This document shows, one piece after another, positions 17,766 to 26,162 of a stretch of 33,046 nt of DNA (the first letter of the stretch is position 1; each line of letters opens with the position of its first letter). Source of the stretch: an uncultured Prevotella sp. (GTDB lineage Bacteria > Bacteroidota > Bacteroidia > Bacteroidales > Bacteroidaceae); contig CAMORS010000023.1 in assembly GCA_946624005.1 (NCBI GenBank), forward strand, positions 1 to 33,046, in the 5' to 3' direction. The translations under genes and the position numbers were made by a program. The notes beneath the pieces are model-generated. The model ran no database searches, was not told the DNA's origin, and was given only the letters and a program-made list of their open reading frames with translations.

Positions 17766-18002
17766 CATCTCACCAAATAGCTCTGAATCCCACTGTTTAT
17801 CGGCCTTTCGGATGGTGAGGTGTTTCTGTATCACCTCACCATACCCCTCACCAAAGGCCCCACCATCCATCAATACCCATCATCCAACACCCATCACCCT
17901 ATTGGTGAGGTGCTTGGTGAGATGTCTGGTGAGATGATTCGTGAACACCTCACCATGCGAAACCCGCTCTGGAAAAGGCTTTTCGGGCATTTTGGTGAGG
18001 TG
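17766..18002. repeat. Dyad-symmetric array of GGTGAGRTG motifs
   Basis: The 9-bp motif GGTGAGRTG occurs in forward orientation at 17814, 17904, 17916, 17928 and 17994, and reversed at 17766, 17832 and 17946, with degenerate reversed copies at 17844 and 17856. Every copy has a mirror partner in opposite orientation about position 17884. The element is therefore an imperfect inverted repeat with arms 17766-17864 and 17904-18002 and a C-rich loop of about 39 nt. Copies at 17812-17842 form a separate perfect 11-bp hairpin ATGGTGAGGTG/CACCTCACCAT. No gene is seen here. Confidence 0.85.
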
Positions 18003-18300
18003 TAGGAGGGCGTTATACTTAGAAAACGAAACATGAATCATTCAGAAAGATTTCAGTCGGATTCCTGGCTGACATAACGCGCGTGCATACATAATTATAT
18101 AAAAATTTAGAAAGTGGAAAAAGGGTTGGGTTCCAGTGTGAGCTAATCTGTCTGATGCTCATATCGGTGGCAAAAGAATGTCCCCAGATGTGTAATCTGA
18201 AGTGATAGGAGTAAAAATTAAAGTTAAAAGAATTTATATACATTTAATTTTTGGCGATTATTGGCATGTGGCGACCCTGCTTTTTAGGTTGTTTCATAAA
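18003..18300. other. Non-coding stretch before the rpsL promoter
   Basis: I find no supported gene here. A minus-strand open frame (18019-18243) has no promoter and no recognisable motif. The DNA is AT-rich toward the rpsL promoter. Confidence 0.6.
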
Positions 18301-18307
18301 ATATTCG

Positions 18308-18316
18308 TACCTTTGC
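18308..18316 (+). promoter_or_regulatory. -7 box of the str cluster promoter
   Basis: TACCTTTGC lies about 87 bp before the rpsL start. Only a weak -33 (TTTA at 18283-18286, spacing 21) is visible. The predicted leader is about 80 nt, starts near a small CCCG/CGGG stem and is very AT-rich near the start codon. Confidence 0.7.
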
Positions 18317-18402
18317 AGCCCGAAATAGTCCGACGGGATTATTGTGCACATATTCGAATATAAATAATATCAAATATATAAATTAAAAAAAGTAAAATTA
18401 AA

Positions 18403-18783
18403 ATGCCTACTATTTCACAGTTAGTTAGAAAAGGCAGAAAGGTGCTTGCAGACAAGAGCAAGTCGCCCGCTTTGGATGCATGTCCTCAGCGTCGCGGTGT
18501 GTGTGTGCGTGTGTACACCACAACCCCGAAGAAGCCTAATTCGGCAATGCGTAAAGTTGCCCGTGTTCGTTTGACAAACCAGAAGGAAGTGAACTCCTAC
18601 ATCCCCGGTGAAGGACACAACCTGCAGGAGCACTCCATCGTGCTGGTGCGTGGCGGTCGTGTCAAGGACCTGCCCGGTGTACGTTATCACATCGTCCGCG
18701 GTACGCTCGATACCGCCGGTGTGGCCAACCGCACCCAGCGCCGCTCGAAGTACGGAGCTAAGCGCCCGAAGCAAAAGAAGTAA
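18403..18783 (+). CDS. rpsL: 30S ribosomal protein S12
   Basis: This 126-residue protein belongs to the decoding centre of the small subunit. The conserved loop [11 protein letters not shown] (41-51) and the [12 protein letters not shown] segment (85-96) are intact. The lysines at 43-44 and 88, whose substitution gives streptomycin resistance in other bacteria, are the wild-type residues. It is the first gene of the str cluster, about 80 nt behind its own transcription start. A 188-bp gap with two hairpins separates it from rpsG. Confidence 0.98.
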   Translation: MPTISQLVRKGRKVLADKSKSPALDACPQRRGVCVRVYTTTPKKPNSAMRKVARVRLTNQKEVNSYIPGEGHNLQEHSIVLVRGGRVKDLPGVRYHIVRGTLDTAGVANRTQRRSKYGAKRPKQKK

Positions 18784-18800
18784 TTCTTACAGACAAATCG

Positions 18801-18838
18801 GCTGGTAGCTAAAGCCGGAGAGGGTTTCAGCTGCCAGC
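18801..18838 (+). promoter_or_regulatory. Structured rpsL-rpsG intercistronic RNA
   Basis: GCTGGTAGCT (18801-18810) pairs with AGCTGCCAGC (18829-18838) over 10 bp with one G-U, enclosing an 18-nt loop. A second hairpin GCCCT-GGTG-AGGGC lies at 18906-18919. In E. coli the same intercistronic region binds S7 and represses translation. A similar role here is inferred from position, not from motif identity. Confidence 0.45.
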
Positions 18839-18971
18839 TGCTCAAAAAATCAAAACAATTTACAAACCGTTTTGCTGGAGAAGTGTTAGAAAAGGTTGAG
18901 TAAATGCCCTGGTGAGGGCGTTGAAGAACAAGAAAAACAGCCCCAAGCAGAATTTAATTTTCAAAAAAGAA

Positions 18972-19448
18972 ATGAGAAAAGCAAAACCCAAGAAGCGCGT
19001 GATCCTGCCCGATCCCGTCTTCAACGACCAAAAGGTCTCGAAGTTTGTCAATCATCTGATGTACAGCGGTAAGAAAACCATCTCTTACGAGATTTTCTAC
19101 AACTCGCTCAACATCGTCAAGGAAAAGATGGCCAAGGAGGAGAAGACTCCCCTGGAGATTTGGAAGCAGGCCCTCGACAACATCACTCCGCAGGTGGAGG
19201 TGAAGAGTCGTCGTATCGGCGGTGCTACATTCCAGGTGCCTACCGAAATCCGCCCCGACCGTAAGGAGAGCGTGTCGATGAAGAACATGATTCAGTTCGC
19301 ACGCAAGCGTAGCGGAAAGTCGATGGCAGAGCGCCTTGCTGCTGAGATTATGGATGCTTACAACAACCAGGGTGGCGCCTTCAAGCGTAAGGAGGATATG
19401 CACCGCATGGCCGAGGCCAACCGTGCATTCGCACACTTCAGATTCTAA
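18972..19448 (+). CDS. rpsG: 30S ribosomal protein S7
   Basis: This 158-residue protein starts 30S head assembly by binding the 3' domain of 16S rRNA. The start [15 protein letters not shown] is the usual N-terminus, and the conserved [11 protein letters not shown] and [15 protein letters not shown] segments are present. An upstream in-frame ATG at 18912 would add 20 residues within the intercistronic hairpin region and is not favoured. It lies 31 bp before fusA. Confidence 0.97.
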   Translation: MRKAKPKKRVILPDPVFNDQKVSKFVNHLMYSGKKTISYEIFYNSLNIVKEKMAKEEKTPLEIWKQALDNITPQVEVKSRRIGGATFQVPTEIRPDRKESVSMKNMIQFARKRSGKSMAERLAAEIMDAYNNQGGAFKRKEDMHRMAEANRAFAHFRF

Positions 19449-19479
19449 TCAGCAGACAGGATAACACCCAAAAAACAGA

Positions 19480-21606
19480 ATGGCAAAGCAAGATTTACAC
19501 CTGACCCGCAATATCGGCATCATGGCCCACATCGATGCCGGTAAGACAACAACTTCTGAGCGTATCCTCTATTATACGGGAAAGACTCACAAGATTGGCG
19601 AGGTCCACGACGGTGCAGCAACAATGGACTGGATGGCCCAGGAGCAGGAGCGTGGTATCACCATCACTTCTGCCGCCACCACTTGTTACTGGCACTACAA
19701 TAACAAACAATTCAAAATCAACCTCATCGACACTCCGGGGCATGTCGACTTCACCGCCGAGGTGGAGCGCTCGCTGCGCGTGCTCGATGGTGCTGTCGCT
19801 ACCTACTGTGCTGTAGGTGGCGTGCAGCCGCAAAGTGAGACCGTCTGGCGCCAGGCCGACAAGTACAACGTGCCGCGTCTCGGCTACGTCAACAAGATGG
19901 ACCGCTCGGGTGCCAACTACTATGACGTGCTTCAGCAGATGAAGGACGTGCTCGGAGCCAACCCCGTCTCACTGGTCATCCCTATCGGACAGGAAGAGAC
20001 CTTCCGCGGTGTCGTCGACCTGCTCAAGATGAAGGCTATCATCTGGCACGACGAGACACAGGGAGCCGAGTTCGAAGTGACTGATATCCCTGCCGACCTC
20101 GCCGACGAGGCACAGGAGTGGCGCGACAAGCTGGTCGAGGCCGCAGCCGAATTCGACGAGAGCCTGATGGAGAAGTTCTTCGACGATCCCGACAGCATCA
20201 CCGAGGAAGAGCTCATCGCTGCCATCCGTAAGGGAACACTCGCCATGCAGTGCACACCGATGCTCTGCGGTTCGTCGTTCAAGAACAAGGGCGTGCAGAC
20301 ATTGCTCGACTATGTCTGTGCCTTCCTTCCCTCTCCGCTTGACACTCCGAACATCGTAGGCGAGAACCCCGACACCGGCGAAGAAGAAGATCGCAAACCC
20401 AGCGAGGATGAGCCGACATCGGCTCTGGCCTTCAAGATTGCCACCGACCCCTATGTGGGACGTCTCGTCTTCTTCCGCGTCTATTCCGGTAAGGTGGAAG
20501 CTGGCTCTTACGTCTTCAACACCCGTTCGGGCAAGAAGGAGCGTATCAGCCGCCTCTTTCAGATGAACTCCAACAAGCAGCAGCCCATGGAGTGCATCGA
20601 GGCTGGCGACATCGGTGCCGGTGTTGGCTTCAAGGACATCCGCACCGGCGACACGCTCTGCGAAGAGGGACACCCCATCGTCCTGGAGAGCATCACCTTC
20701 CCCGACACTGTCATCTCTATCGCAGTTGAGCCGAAGAGCCAGGCCGACATCGCCAAGCTCGACAATGGTCTGGCCAAGCTGGCCGAGGAAGACCCGACCT
20801 TCACCGTGCATACCGACGAGCAGAGCGGCCAGACCGTCATCTCGGGTATGGGCGAGCTCCATTTGGACATCATCATCGACCGTCTGAAGCGCGAGTTCAA
20901 GGTGGAGTGCAATCAGGGTAAGCCGCAGGTCAACTACAAGGAGGCAATCACTAAGACCGTCAACCTCCGTGAGGTGTACAAGAAGCAGACGGGTGGTCGC
21001 GGTAAGTTTGCCGACATCATTGTCAACGTCGGTCCTGTCGACGACGACTATGATGTGAAGGAGAACGGTCCGCTGCAGTTCGTCAACGAGGTGAAGGGTG
21101 GTAACATCCCCAAGGAGTATATCCCCTCCATCCAGAAGGGCTTCGAGACTGCCATGAAGAATGGTATCCTCGGCGGCTATCCCATGACAGGCCTGAAGGT
21201 GACCGTTGTCGACGGTTCGTTCCACCCCGTGGACTCCGACCAGCTGTCGTTCGAACTCGCTGCCATCAACGCCTATAAGAACATCTGCCCGAAGGCCGGC
21301 CCCGCCCTGATGGAGCCTATCATGAAGGTGGAGGTTGTCACTCCCGAGGAGAACATGGGTGACGTGATCGGCGACCTGAACAAGCGTCGCGGTCAGGTGG
21401 AAGGCATGGAAGAGGCCCGCTCGGGTGCACGCGTCATCAAGGCTATGGTTCCCCTGGCTGAGATGTTCGGCTACGTGACAGCCCTGCGTACCATCACTTC
21501 CGGACGTGCCACCAGCTCGATGGAGTACGACCACCATGCACCGCTCTCCAGCTCTATCGCCAAGGCTGTGCTGGAAGAGGTGAAGGGTCGCGCCGACCTG
21601 GTGTAA
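19480..21606 (+). CDS. fusA: Translation elongation factor G
   Basis: This 708-residue GTPase moves tRNA and mRNA through the ribosome. The GTP-binding motifs are AHIDAGKTT (16-24), DTPGHVD (84-90) and NKMD (138-141). The switch I ERGITI motif (57-62) and the domain IV and V segments near the C-terminus are present at normal length. Its place in the str cluster marks it as the canonical EF-G and not the paralogue that some Bacteroides use under starvation. A strong hairpin follows before rpsJ. Confidence 0.98.
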   Translation: MAKQDLHLTRNIGIMAHIDAGKTTTSERILYYTGKTHKIGEVHDGAATMDWMAQEQERGITITSAATTCYWHYNNKQFKINLIDTPGHVDFTAEVERSLRVLDGAVATYCAVGGVQPQSETVWRQADKYNVPRLGYVNKMDRSGANYYDVLQQMKDVLGANPVSLVIPIGQEETFRGVVDLLKMKAIIWHDETQGAEFEVTDIPADLADEAQEWRDKLVEAAAEFDESLMEKFFDDPDSITEEELIAAIRKGTLAMQCTPMLCGSSFKNKGVQTLLDYVCAFLPSPLDTPNIVGENPDTGEEEDRKPSEDEPTSALAFKIATDPYVGRLVFFRVYSGKVEAGSYVFNTRSGKKERISRLFQMNSNKQQPMECIEAGDIGAGVGFKDIRTGDTLCEEGHPIVLESITFPDTVISIAVEPKSQADIAKLDNGLAKLAEEDPTFTVHTDEQSGQTVISGMGELHLDIIIDRLKREFKVECNQGKPQVNYKEAITKTVNLREVYKKQTGGRGKFADIIVNVGPVDDDYDVKENGPLQFVNEVKGGNIPKEYIPSIQKGFETAMKNGILGGYPMTGLKVTVVDGSFHPVDSDQLSFELAAINAYKNICPKAGPALMEPIMKVEVVTPEENMGDVIGDLNKRRGQVEGMEEARSGARVIKAMVPLAEMFGYVTALRTITSGRATSSMEYDHHAPLSSSIAKAVLEEVKGRADLV

Positions 21607-21653
21607 AAACCTCACCCCTACTTTTCCGAAGGAGGGGAGAAAACGAACAAAGC

Positions 21654-21698
21654 AGGAGGGTCGCTGAGCAAATGACTCTTTAGCGACTCCTCCTCTTT
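21654..21698 (+). terminator. Strong hairpin between fusA and rpsJ
   Basis: AGGAGGGTCGCT (21654-21665) pairs with AGCGACTCCTCCT (21682-21694) over 12 bp with one bulged T, followed by CTTT. It may be a partial terminator, attenuator or processing site that lowers rpsJ expression relative to fusA. A smaller stem CCCCT/AGGGG lies just upstream at about 21615-21636. Confidence 0.55.
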
Positions 21699-21703
21699 AA
21701 AAT

Positions 21704-21737
21704 AATCGTAAATTATAAATCATTAAATCGTAAATTA
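21704..21737 (+). repeat. Two AATCGTAAATTA elements before rpsJ
   Basis: AATCGTAAATTA occurs at 21704-21715 and 21726-21737, 22 bp apart, ending 4 bp before the rpsJ ATG. The element also precedes the pseudouridine synthase gene at 16007 on the other strand. It could be an unstructured translation-initiation leader or a dispersed repeat. Confidence 0.7.
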
Positions 21738-21741
21738 AAAC

Positions 21742-22047
21742 ATGAGTCAGAAAATTCGTATCAAGCTGAAGAGCTACGACCACAAATTGGTCGACAAGTC
21801 AGCAGAGAAAATCGTGAAGGCCGTGAAGGCTACGGGTGCTATCATCAGCGGTCCTATCCCCCTGCCCACTCACAAGCGTATCTACACCGTCAACCGCTCT
21901 ACCTTCGTCAACAAGAAGGCTCGTGAGCAGTTCCAGCTGTCCAACTACAAGCGCCTGATTGACATCTACAGCGCTTCTCCCAAAACCATCGATGCCCTGA
22001 TGAAGCTCGAGCTCCCCAGCGGTGTTGAGGTAGAGATCAAGGTATAG
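21742..22047 (+). CDS. rpsJ: 30S ribosomal protein S10
   Basis: This 101-residue protein ([20 protein letters not shown]) is part of the 30S head and also binds NusB in transcription antitermination. The conserved [28 protein letters not shown] region is present when read in its two adjoining halves. It is normally followed directly by rplC in the S10 operon. Here a terminator follows instead and the next genes are on the other strand. A hairpin also separates it from fusA, so rpsJ may be controlled almost alone. Confidence 0.97.
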   Translation: MSQKIRIKLKSYDHKLVDKSAEKIVKAVKATGAIISGPIPLPTHKRIYTVNRSTFVNKKAREQFQLSNYKRLIDIYSASPKTIDALMKLELPSGVEVEIKV

Positions 22048-22113
22048 TCTGGCTGGCCTCTCAAGGCCACGGTTGATACGAACCGAGACGTTCCATCGCG
22101 AACACGATACAAT

Positions 22114-22153
22114 AAAGAAGTCCGAGTTGCATTGCTGCAATCCGGACTTCTTT
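22114..22153. terminator. Bidirectional terminator between rpsJ and the TlpA-like lipoprotein gene
   Basis: AAAGAAGTCCG/CGGACTTCTTT (22114-22124 with 22143-22153) forms an 11-bp stem that continues inward as TTGCA/TGCAA with loop TTGC. On the plus strand it runs into TTTCTTATTT. It lies 66 bp after rpsJ and 20 bp beyond the convergent gene's stop. Confidence 0.9.
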
Positions 22154-22173
22154 CTTATTTGATTCTGCTGTTA

Positions 22174-23295
22174 TTACTTGAAAAGTTCGTCGAGCAGGGT
22201 GTAGAAAGCGGGATCTTCACCCACGATGGTCTTCACAATCTTGCCATCCGGACCAACGACAATCTTTGTGGGGAATCCCTGTATGCCGTAGTCGGCGAGC
22301 ACCTTCGAGTCGCGCGGGTTGTAGACGTGCAGCCAGGGCAGCTCGTGCTTTGCGACGGCCTCTTTCCACTTGGCCTCCGTGTCGTTGCAGTCGATGCCGA
22401 GAATCTCGAACTTTCCCTTATACTTATTATAATACTCCTTCATCTCGGGGAACCCCTTGATACACCATCCGCACCACGATCCCCAGAAATCGAGGATGAC
22501 ATACTTGCCGCGAAGGCTCGACAGGGCGAGCGGCTTGCCGTTGATGTCGTTGAGCGTGAAGTCGGGAGCCATGGCTCCTGCTGCCTGTTTCTGTGCTGCC
22601 TCGGCCTCAGCCTTCTGCTGTGCCTCCGTCATGTCGATAATCTCCTGGTAGAGCATCTTGCATCGACCGTCGCGCACCGCGGGAGCGAGAAGTGCCACAG
22701 CCTCTTTCATCTTGTCAAGATCGTCAAGCTGCGGGATGACGGCTGTCGTGGCCTCCTCGTTGGCATGCTCCTTGATATACGTCATCAGTTTGCTGGTGAA
22801 ACGCTCTTGGATAGGCTCGATGCCTTCTTGATAGCGTTTCATCACCTCTTCCTGAGGTGTGCCGCTGGCCATGAGTTGCTGCATCTGCTGGGTGAAGTCG
22901 TTCACTTCCTTCTGAGCCTCCTCGATGAAGAGGTCGGCCTTGTGATACTGGCTGTAGAATGTCGACCCGTCGATGTCGTAGCGGCTCTCGTCCTTCTGTG
23001 TGAGGATTACCTCTTCGCCGCCCACAGCCGGAATCTGGTAGTATTTGGCGCTGCGGTCGCCCCGGAACACGGCTGGCTCAGCGAGCAGTATTTTTGTGGG
23101 CTGAGGGATGTTGACGTTGAAGTCGAAGACCCCTTGCTTGCCGGTGAAGGTCTGCCGGTTGTCGTCGGTCACCATGACGATGATGGTGTCGCCCACGTTC
23201 TTACAGTTCATTTTTACGTGTAGGTTGTTGTTGTCGTCGGCACATCCCGCTGTCATCACGGCGAGTAGGCCCAAAGTGATAAATGCTTTTTTCAT
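22174..23295 (-). CDS. TlpA-family thioredoxin-like lipoprotein
   Basis: This 373-residue lipoprotein has lipobox TAGC (Cys18). Residues about 25-120 resemble the DUF4369-type N-terminal domain often paired with TlpA, and residues about 122-235 are helical and charged. Residues about 242-373 are a thioredoxin fold (APDFTLNDINGKPLALSSL), with redox site WCGWC (Cys275, Cys278) and cis-proline loop GFPTK. It probably reduces or isomerises disulfides in the periplasm; the partner is unknown. Downstream is a shared terminator with rpsJ. Upstream is the remnant of a related gene ending in the same DE[IL]FK, suggesting an old tandem duplication. A weak TACTTTTCG box at 23340 could be its promoter. 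Confidence 0.88.
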   Translation of the reverse strand: MKKAFITLGLLAVMTAGCADDNNNLHVKMNCKNVGDTIIVMVTDDNRQTFTGKQGVFDFNVNIPQPTKILLAEPAVFRGDRSAKYYQIPAVGGEEVILTQKDESRYDIDGSTFYSQYHKADLFIEEAQKEVNDFTQQMQQLMASGTPQEEVMKRYQEGIEPIQERFTSKLMTYIKEHANEEATTAVIPQLDDLDKMKEAVALLAPAVRDGRCKMLYQEIIDMTEAQQKAEAEAAQKQAAGAMAPDFTLNDINGKPLALSSLRGKYVILDFWGSWCGWCIKGFPEMKEYYNKYKGKFEILGIDCNDTEAKWKEAVAKHELPWLHVYNPRDSKVLADYGIQGFPTKIVVGPDGKIVKTIVGEDPAFYTLLDELFK

Positions 23296-23374
23296 GTTTC
23301 TTGTTTTTGTCTGTTATATATCTTAAAACGTAAAAAGCGGCGAAAAGTATATTTCCGCCCCCTGATATTTAAGT

Positions 23375-23740
23375 TTATTTAAAGATTTCATCCAACAGCT
23401 GGTCGAGCTTGGCATCTTGTCCCTCGTCGATGCGGTCGACAATCTTTCCCTCGCGATCGATGAGGAACTTCGTCGGGATGGAGTGGACGGCGTATTTGTC
23501 GCTGATGTCGTTGGAACGGTCGATTTCGCCCGTCTCCGGAGCCATGCGTCCTGGCTGTGTCTTGCCTCTGGCTTCCTGTTCGCTCTCTATCTCTTCTGTT
23601 CCTCCGTACAGGCGAACGCGTTCGGAGAGGTTTGCATAGTATGCTCCACCAGCATTTCTCGGGCGGCGAGCACGTTCTTTTCCTGCTTTTCGTTTTCTGT
23701 AGCCGTTGAGCTTAATAGGCACCCGAAAAATGCAAAACAA
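23375..23740 (-). pseudogene. Remnant of a second TlpA-like lipoprotein gene
   Basis: The 3' part encodes a thioredoxin C-terminus (DKYAVHSIPTKFLIDREGK then a run ending LLDEIFK) with the cis-proline loop but no CxxC motif. The frame has no ATG near its 5' end, only a TTG at 23740. In the next frame, from about 23738, the DNA reads CFAFFGCLLSSTATENEKQE, which looks like the end of a lipoprotein signal peptide with lipobox FFGC. That frame stops near 23590. This suggests a lost start, a frameshift and an internal deletion that removed the active site. A 13-bp inverted repeat abuts the broken 5' end. A short functional protein is a less likely reading. Confidence 0.6.
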
Positions 23741-23743
23741 GTT

Positions 23744-23780
23744 GGGGATTGCAATCTCTATGGAGCGGATTGCAATCCCC
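23744..23780. repeat. Perfect 13-bp inverted repeat
   Basis: GGGGATTGCAATC (23744-23756) and GATTGCAATCCCC (23768-23780) are separated by 11 bp. It lies between the stop of the M6 protease gene and the broken start of the TlpA-like remnant. There is no T-run, so it is not an ordinary terminator. Confidence 0.85.
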
Positions 23781-23810
23781 GACAGTGAAGATGCACAGAT
23801 TGCCTATAGG

Positions 23811-26162
23811 CTATCTGATGAGTTTCCTGCCTTCTTTGATGACGATGCCTCGGTAAGTGTGGTCAACACGTTGGCCCTGCAGGTTGTAGGTGTTGGGTGT
23901 TGAGTGTTGGGTGCTGGGTGTTGGGTATTGGGTGATGGAGGTGGCGACGGTGCCCTCCTCGGTGGTGAAGGTCAGTTCGGAAGAGGGCAGCGAGCATCGC
24001 ATCTCCTCTTCGGCGATGGCGCGTACCGAGCAGTGGTAGGTGCGCTGCGGAACGAGGCGGCTGAGCACATATTCTGTCTCCGCGATATTTTCTATCGTCC
24101 AGGCTTTCGGTCCTGCGTTCCATACGCCGTCTGTCGTATCTGCTACCACGCGCAGGTCGTTGAGGAACAGACGCTCCTTCTGTGTATCGATGACGATACG
24201 GGCACGCTCGGGCATGTTGTGGAACACCAGTACCTGCTCTTCTTCCGTCTTCTTTGCTTTCAGACTTTCAGTAGCAATGGTTGCGCCCGTTGTGGCATCC
24301 TGTAGCCTTACGGTGTAGCTCACCGTCTTGCCCGGATAAGAAGCGGCTCGGAAAGCCACGACGCATGAGTCGCCCTCGTTCGTAGCAGGCAGCGAGAATT
24401 CCGGTGTCGACAGGCTTCCACTCGTTCCGTAGGCTCCAATCCTTACACGGCCCTCAGCCTCGTATACCTCCGTTCCAGTCCATCCCGGCTGGTGGGTGTA
24501 GTTGTCGAGCTGGCTGCCGATGTCTTCAAAGCCATTCTTTGTGGCCAGCTTGTTGAAATCTTCGCTGACGAGCAAGGGGTTGATGTCGCCGGGCAGTTCC
24601 TCCCGGATGGCTACTTGGTAGCTGGCGGCATCGTCGACGGCACTCCACGACAGGTGGGCTGTCGTAGCGGTGATGTCGTCGGCATTGAGGTCAGTGGGCC
24701 GGCGCAGTCTGTCTTTCATGAAGCGGAATTTCACAACACCATCTTCCACACGGATATTGGTGACGCCCTTTTCTGTCGGTGTGCCGTCCCAGGCGAGCGA
24801 GTTGGGCGTAGAGTAGTCGGTAAACATATTGTTCGTCGGAGTGGGGAAGAGGTTGGTGGGCAGGTTCTGTCCTTGTTTGCCGTCAGCCTCGACGAGGTCG
24901 TAGCAGGGGTTGATGCCGTTGTTGACGGTGTTGCGTTCCCAGATAGCCTCGTCGTAGTTGATGTGCAGGATCATTAGTCCGCTGCCAGGCAGGTAGCTGT
25001 CCCATCCGCGCTGCTGTCGGTTCTCAAGGGTGAAAAACTCGTCGGGGTTGTTGGCTGTCGTGATGCGGTAGGCCACGTTGTGCTCTGTCAGTTCTTCCAG
25101 CGACACCTCCTCCTGCGGCGTGTCGATGTCCGTCAGCTCGAGCCACCCGAGGCTATAACGCTCGAAGGCCGAGTGGGCGGGCGGTGTATGCGACTCGTTA
25201 TTGTAGGCTCCCGTGTCCATGATATCCCACTGTCCGAGCTGAATGCGGCTCTGCATTTGCGTGTTGTAGATGTCAGGCAGCCCCAGCACGTGTCCGAACT
25301 CATGACAGAAGGTGCCGATGCCTTCGAGCTGTGTTCCCGAGACGTACTTCAGCTCGCAGCTGCAGGCATATCGCTCGACGCGTTTGTCGTCGAGGGTGAT
25401 GTTGGCACCCCATGCTGAGAGCAGCGAGGCGTGGGGCCAGATGGTGTTGGCCGAAGCCCCGTAGCTCTCGCCGTAGCCGGCATAGATGACGTATACGAAG
25501 TCGACATCGCCGTCGTCGTTGTAGTCGTACTGTGAGAAATCTATTCCGAGGCTGTCGTGAGCTATCTGGCATGCATCCTGAATCATGAGGTAGGCAGCGC
25601 GCTCGTTGCCCTGCGAGTCGTTCTGACCGTAGTGCTGAATGGTGTAGTGCAGCTTGATGGGGCCTACGACATCGAACTGAGGCGTGAACTGCTGCATCGA
25701 CTGGTCGACGAAGTAGTCGCGTGCACTTCCTGTTGCTCCATAGTCGGAGAAGCCCTCTTCGTTCATCATCCTCTGGAATACCTCACGGGTGTATTCCGGC
25801 TGGAATTCGTTGTCGGCAAACTGCACCATGAGTACCAGTCCCTTTACGGTGCCGATGGTGGGGAAACCGGCTCCGCCCATCACGCGGTGCGACAATGCAG
25901 CAGCACTGCGGCGGTAGAGGTTGCTGAAGTCGACCTTGTCTTGCGAAACCTGTGCCAGTCGGCCGTCGGCTGTCCATTGCAGCTGTCGTCCGTTGCGGTC
26001 GACCATAGCGTGGCAATGCTCGTCGCCAAGGAGCTGGTATTCAATGACCGTTCCGTCGGGTTGTACATGCTTGTGCCAACCAGGCCAAGCCGGGATGGCT
26101 TTCGTGGTTGTGGCTACGAGAAGGAAAAAGAGAAGAGATGAGATGTGTGCTACGTGTTTCAT
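23811..26162 (-). CDS. Secreted M6-family metalloprotease with type IX-like tail
   Basis: This 783-residue exported protease has a signal peptide (residues 1-22, ending TTKA). The zinc site is HEFGHVLGLPD: His287 and His291 with Glu288 as base, and Asp297 in the extended motif of M6 (immune inhibitor A-like) enzymes. PTIGTVKGLVLMVQFADNEF (101-120) is the usual start of the M6 core. Residues about 495-590 contain a fibronectin III-like strand set (PTDLNADDITATTAHLSWS), then a jelly-roll-like part. A low-complexity linker TQYPTPSTQHSTPNT precedes the tail YNLQGQRV...KEGRKLIR. The start overlaps the Omp28-like gene by 4 bp, so translation is probably coupled. Confidence 0.9.
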   Translation of the reverse strand: MKHVAHISSLLFFLLVATTTKAIPAWPGWHKHVQPDGTVIEYQLLGDEHCHAMVDRNGRQLQWTADGRLAQVSQDKVDFSNLYRRSAAALSHRVMGGAGFPTIGTVKGLVLMVQFADNEFQPEYTREVFQRMMNEEGFSDYGATGSARDYFVDQSMQQFTPQFDVVGPIKLHYTIQHYGQNDSQGNERAAYLMIQDACQIAHDSLGIDFSQYDYNDDGDVDFVYVIYAGYGESYGASANTIWPHASLLSAWGANITLDDKRVERYACSCELKYVSGTQLEGIGTFCHEFGHVLGLPDIYNTQMQSRIQLGQWDIMDTGAYNNESHTPPAHSAFERYSLGWLELTDIDTPQEEVSLEELTEHNVAYRITTANNPDEFFTLENRQQRGWDSYLPGSGLMILHINYDEAIWERNTVNNGINPCYDLVEADGKQGQNLPTNLFPTPTNNMFTDYSTPNSLAWDGTPTEKGVTNIRVEDGVVKFRFMKDRLRRPTDLNADDITATTAHLSWSAVDDAASYQVAIREELPGDINPLLVSEDFNKLATKNGFEDIGSQLDNYTHQPGWTGTEVYEAEGRVRIGAYGTSGSLSTPEFSLPATNEGDSCVVAFRAASYPGKTVSYTVRLQDATTGATIATESLKAKKTEEEQVLVFHNMPERARIVIDTQKERLFLNDLRVVADTTDGVWNAGPKAWTIENIAETEYVLSRLVPQRTYHCSVRAIAEEEMRCSLPSSELTFTTEEGTVATSITQYPTPSTQHSTPNTYNLQGQRVDHTYRGIVIKEGRKLIR
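23889..23938. repeat. Minisatellite encoding the linker of the M6 protease
   Basis: Seven-base units close to TTGGGTG (GGGTGTT, GGGTGCT, GGGTATT, GGGTGAT) repeat on the plus strand. They code in reverse for the Pro/Thr/Ser/His linker just before the YNLQG sorting tail. Similar DNA occurs at 26336-26389 and 17866-17900. Confidence 0.85.

Noticed and set aside
17820..18005. 61-codon plus-strand gene in the GGTGAGRTG array
   Set aside because: It consists of the repeat array itself; there is no independent evidence for coding.
18019..18243. 74-codon minus-strand gene
   Set aside because: No promoter, no motif, and the amino acid composition is that of AT-rich intergenic DNA.
19969..21615. 548-codon open frame antisense to fusA
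   Set aside because: fusA is certain, and the antisense frame has no recognisable domain.
23706..23903. 65-codon plus-strand gene over the inverted repeat
   Set aside because: It runs across the palindrome into the antisense of the protease minisatellite; no initiation signal or motif.
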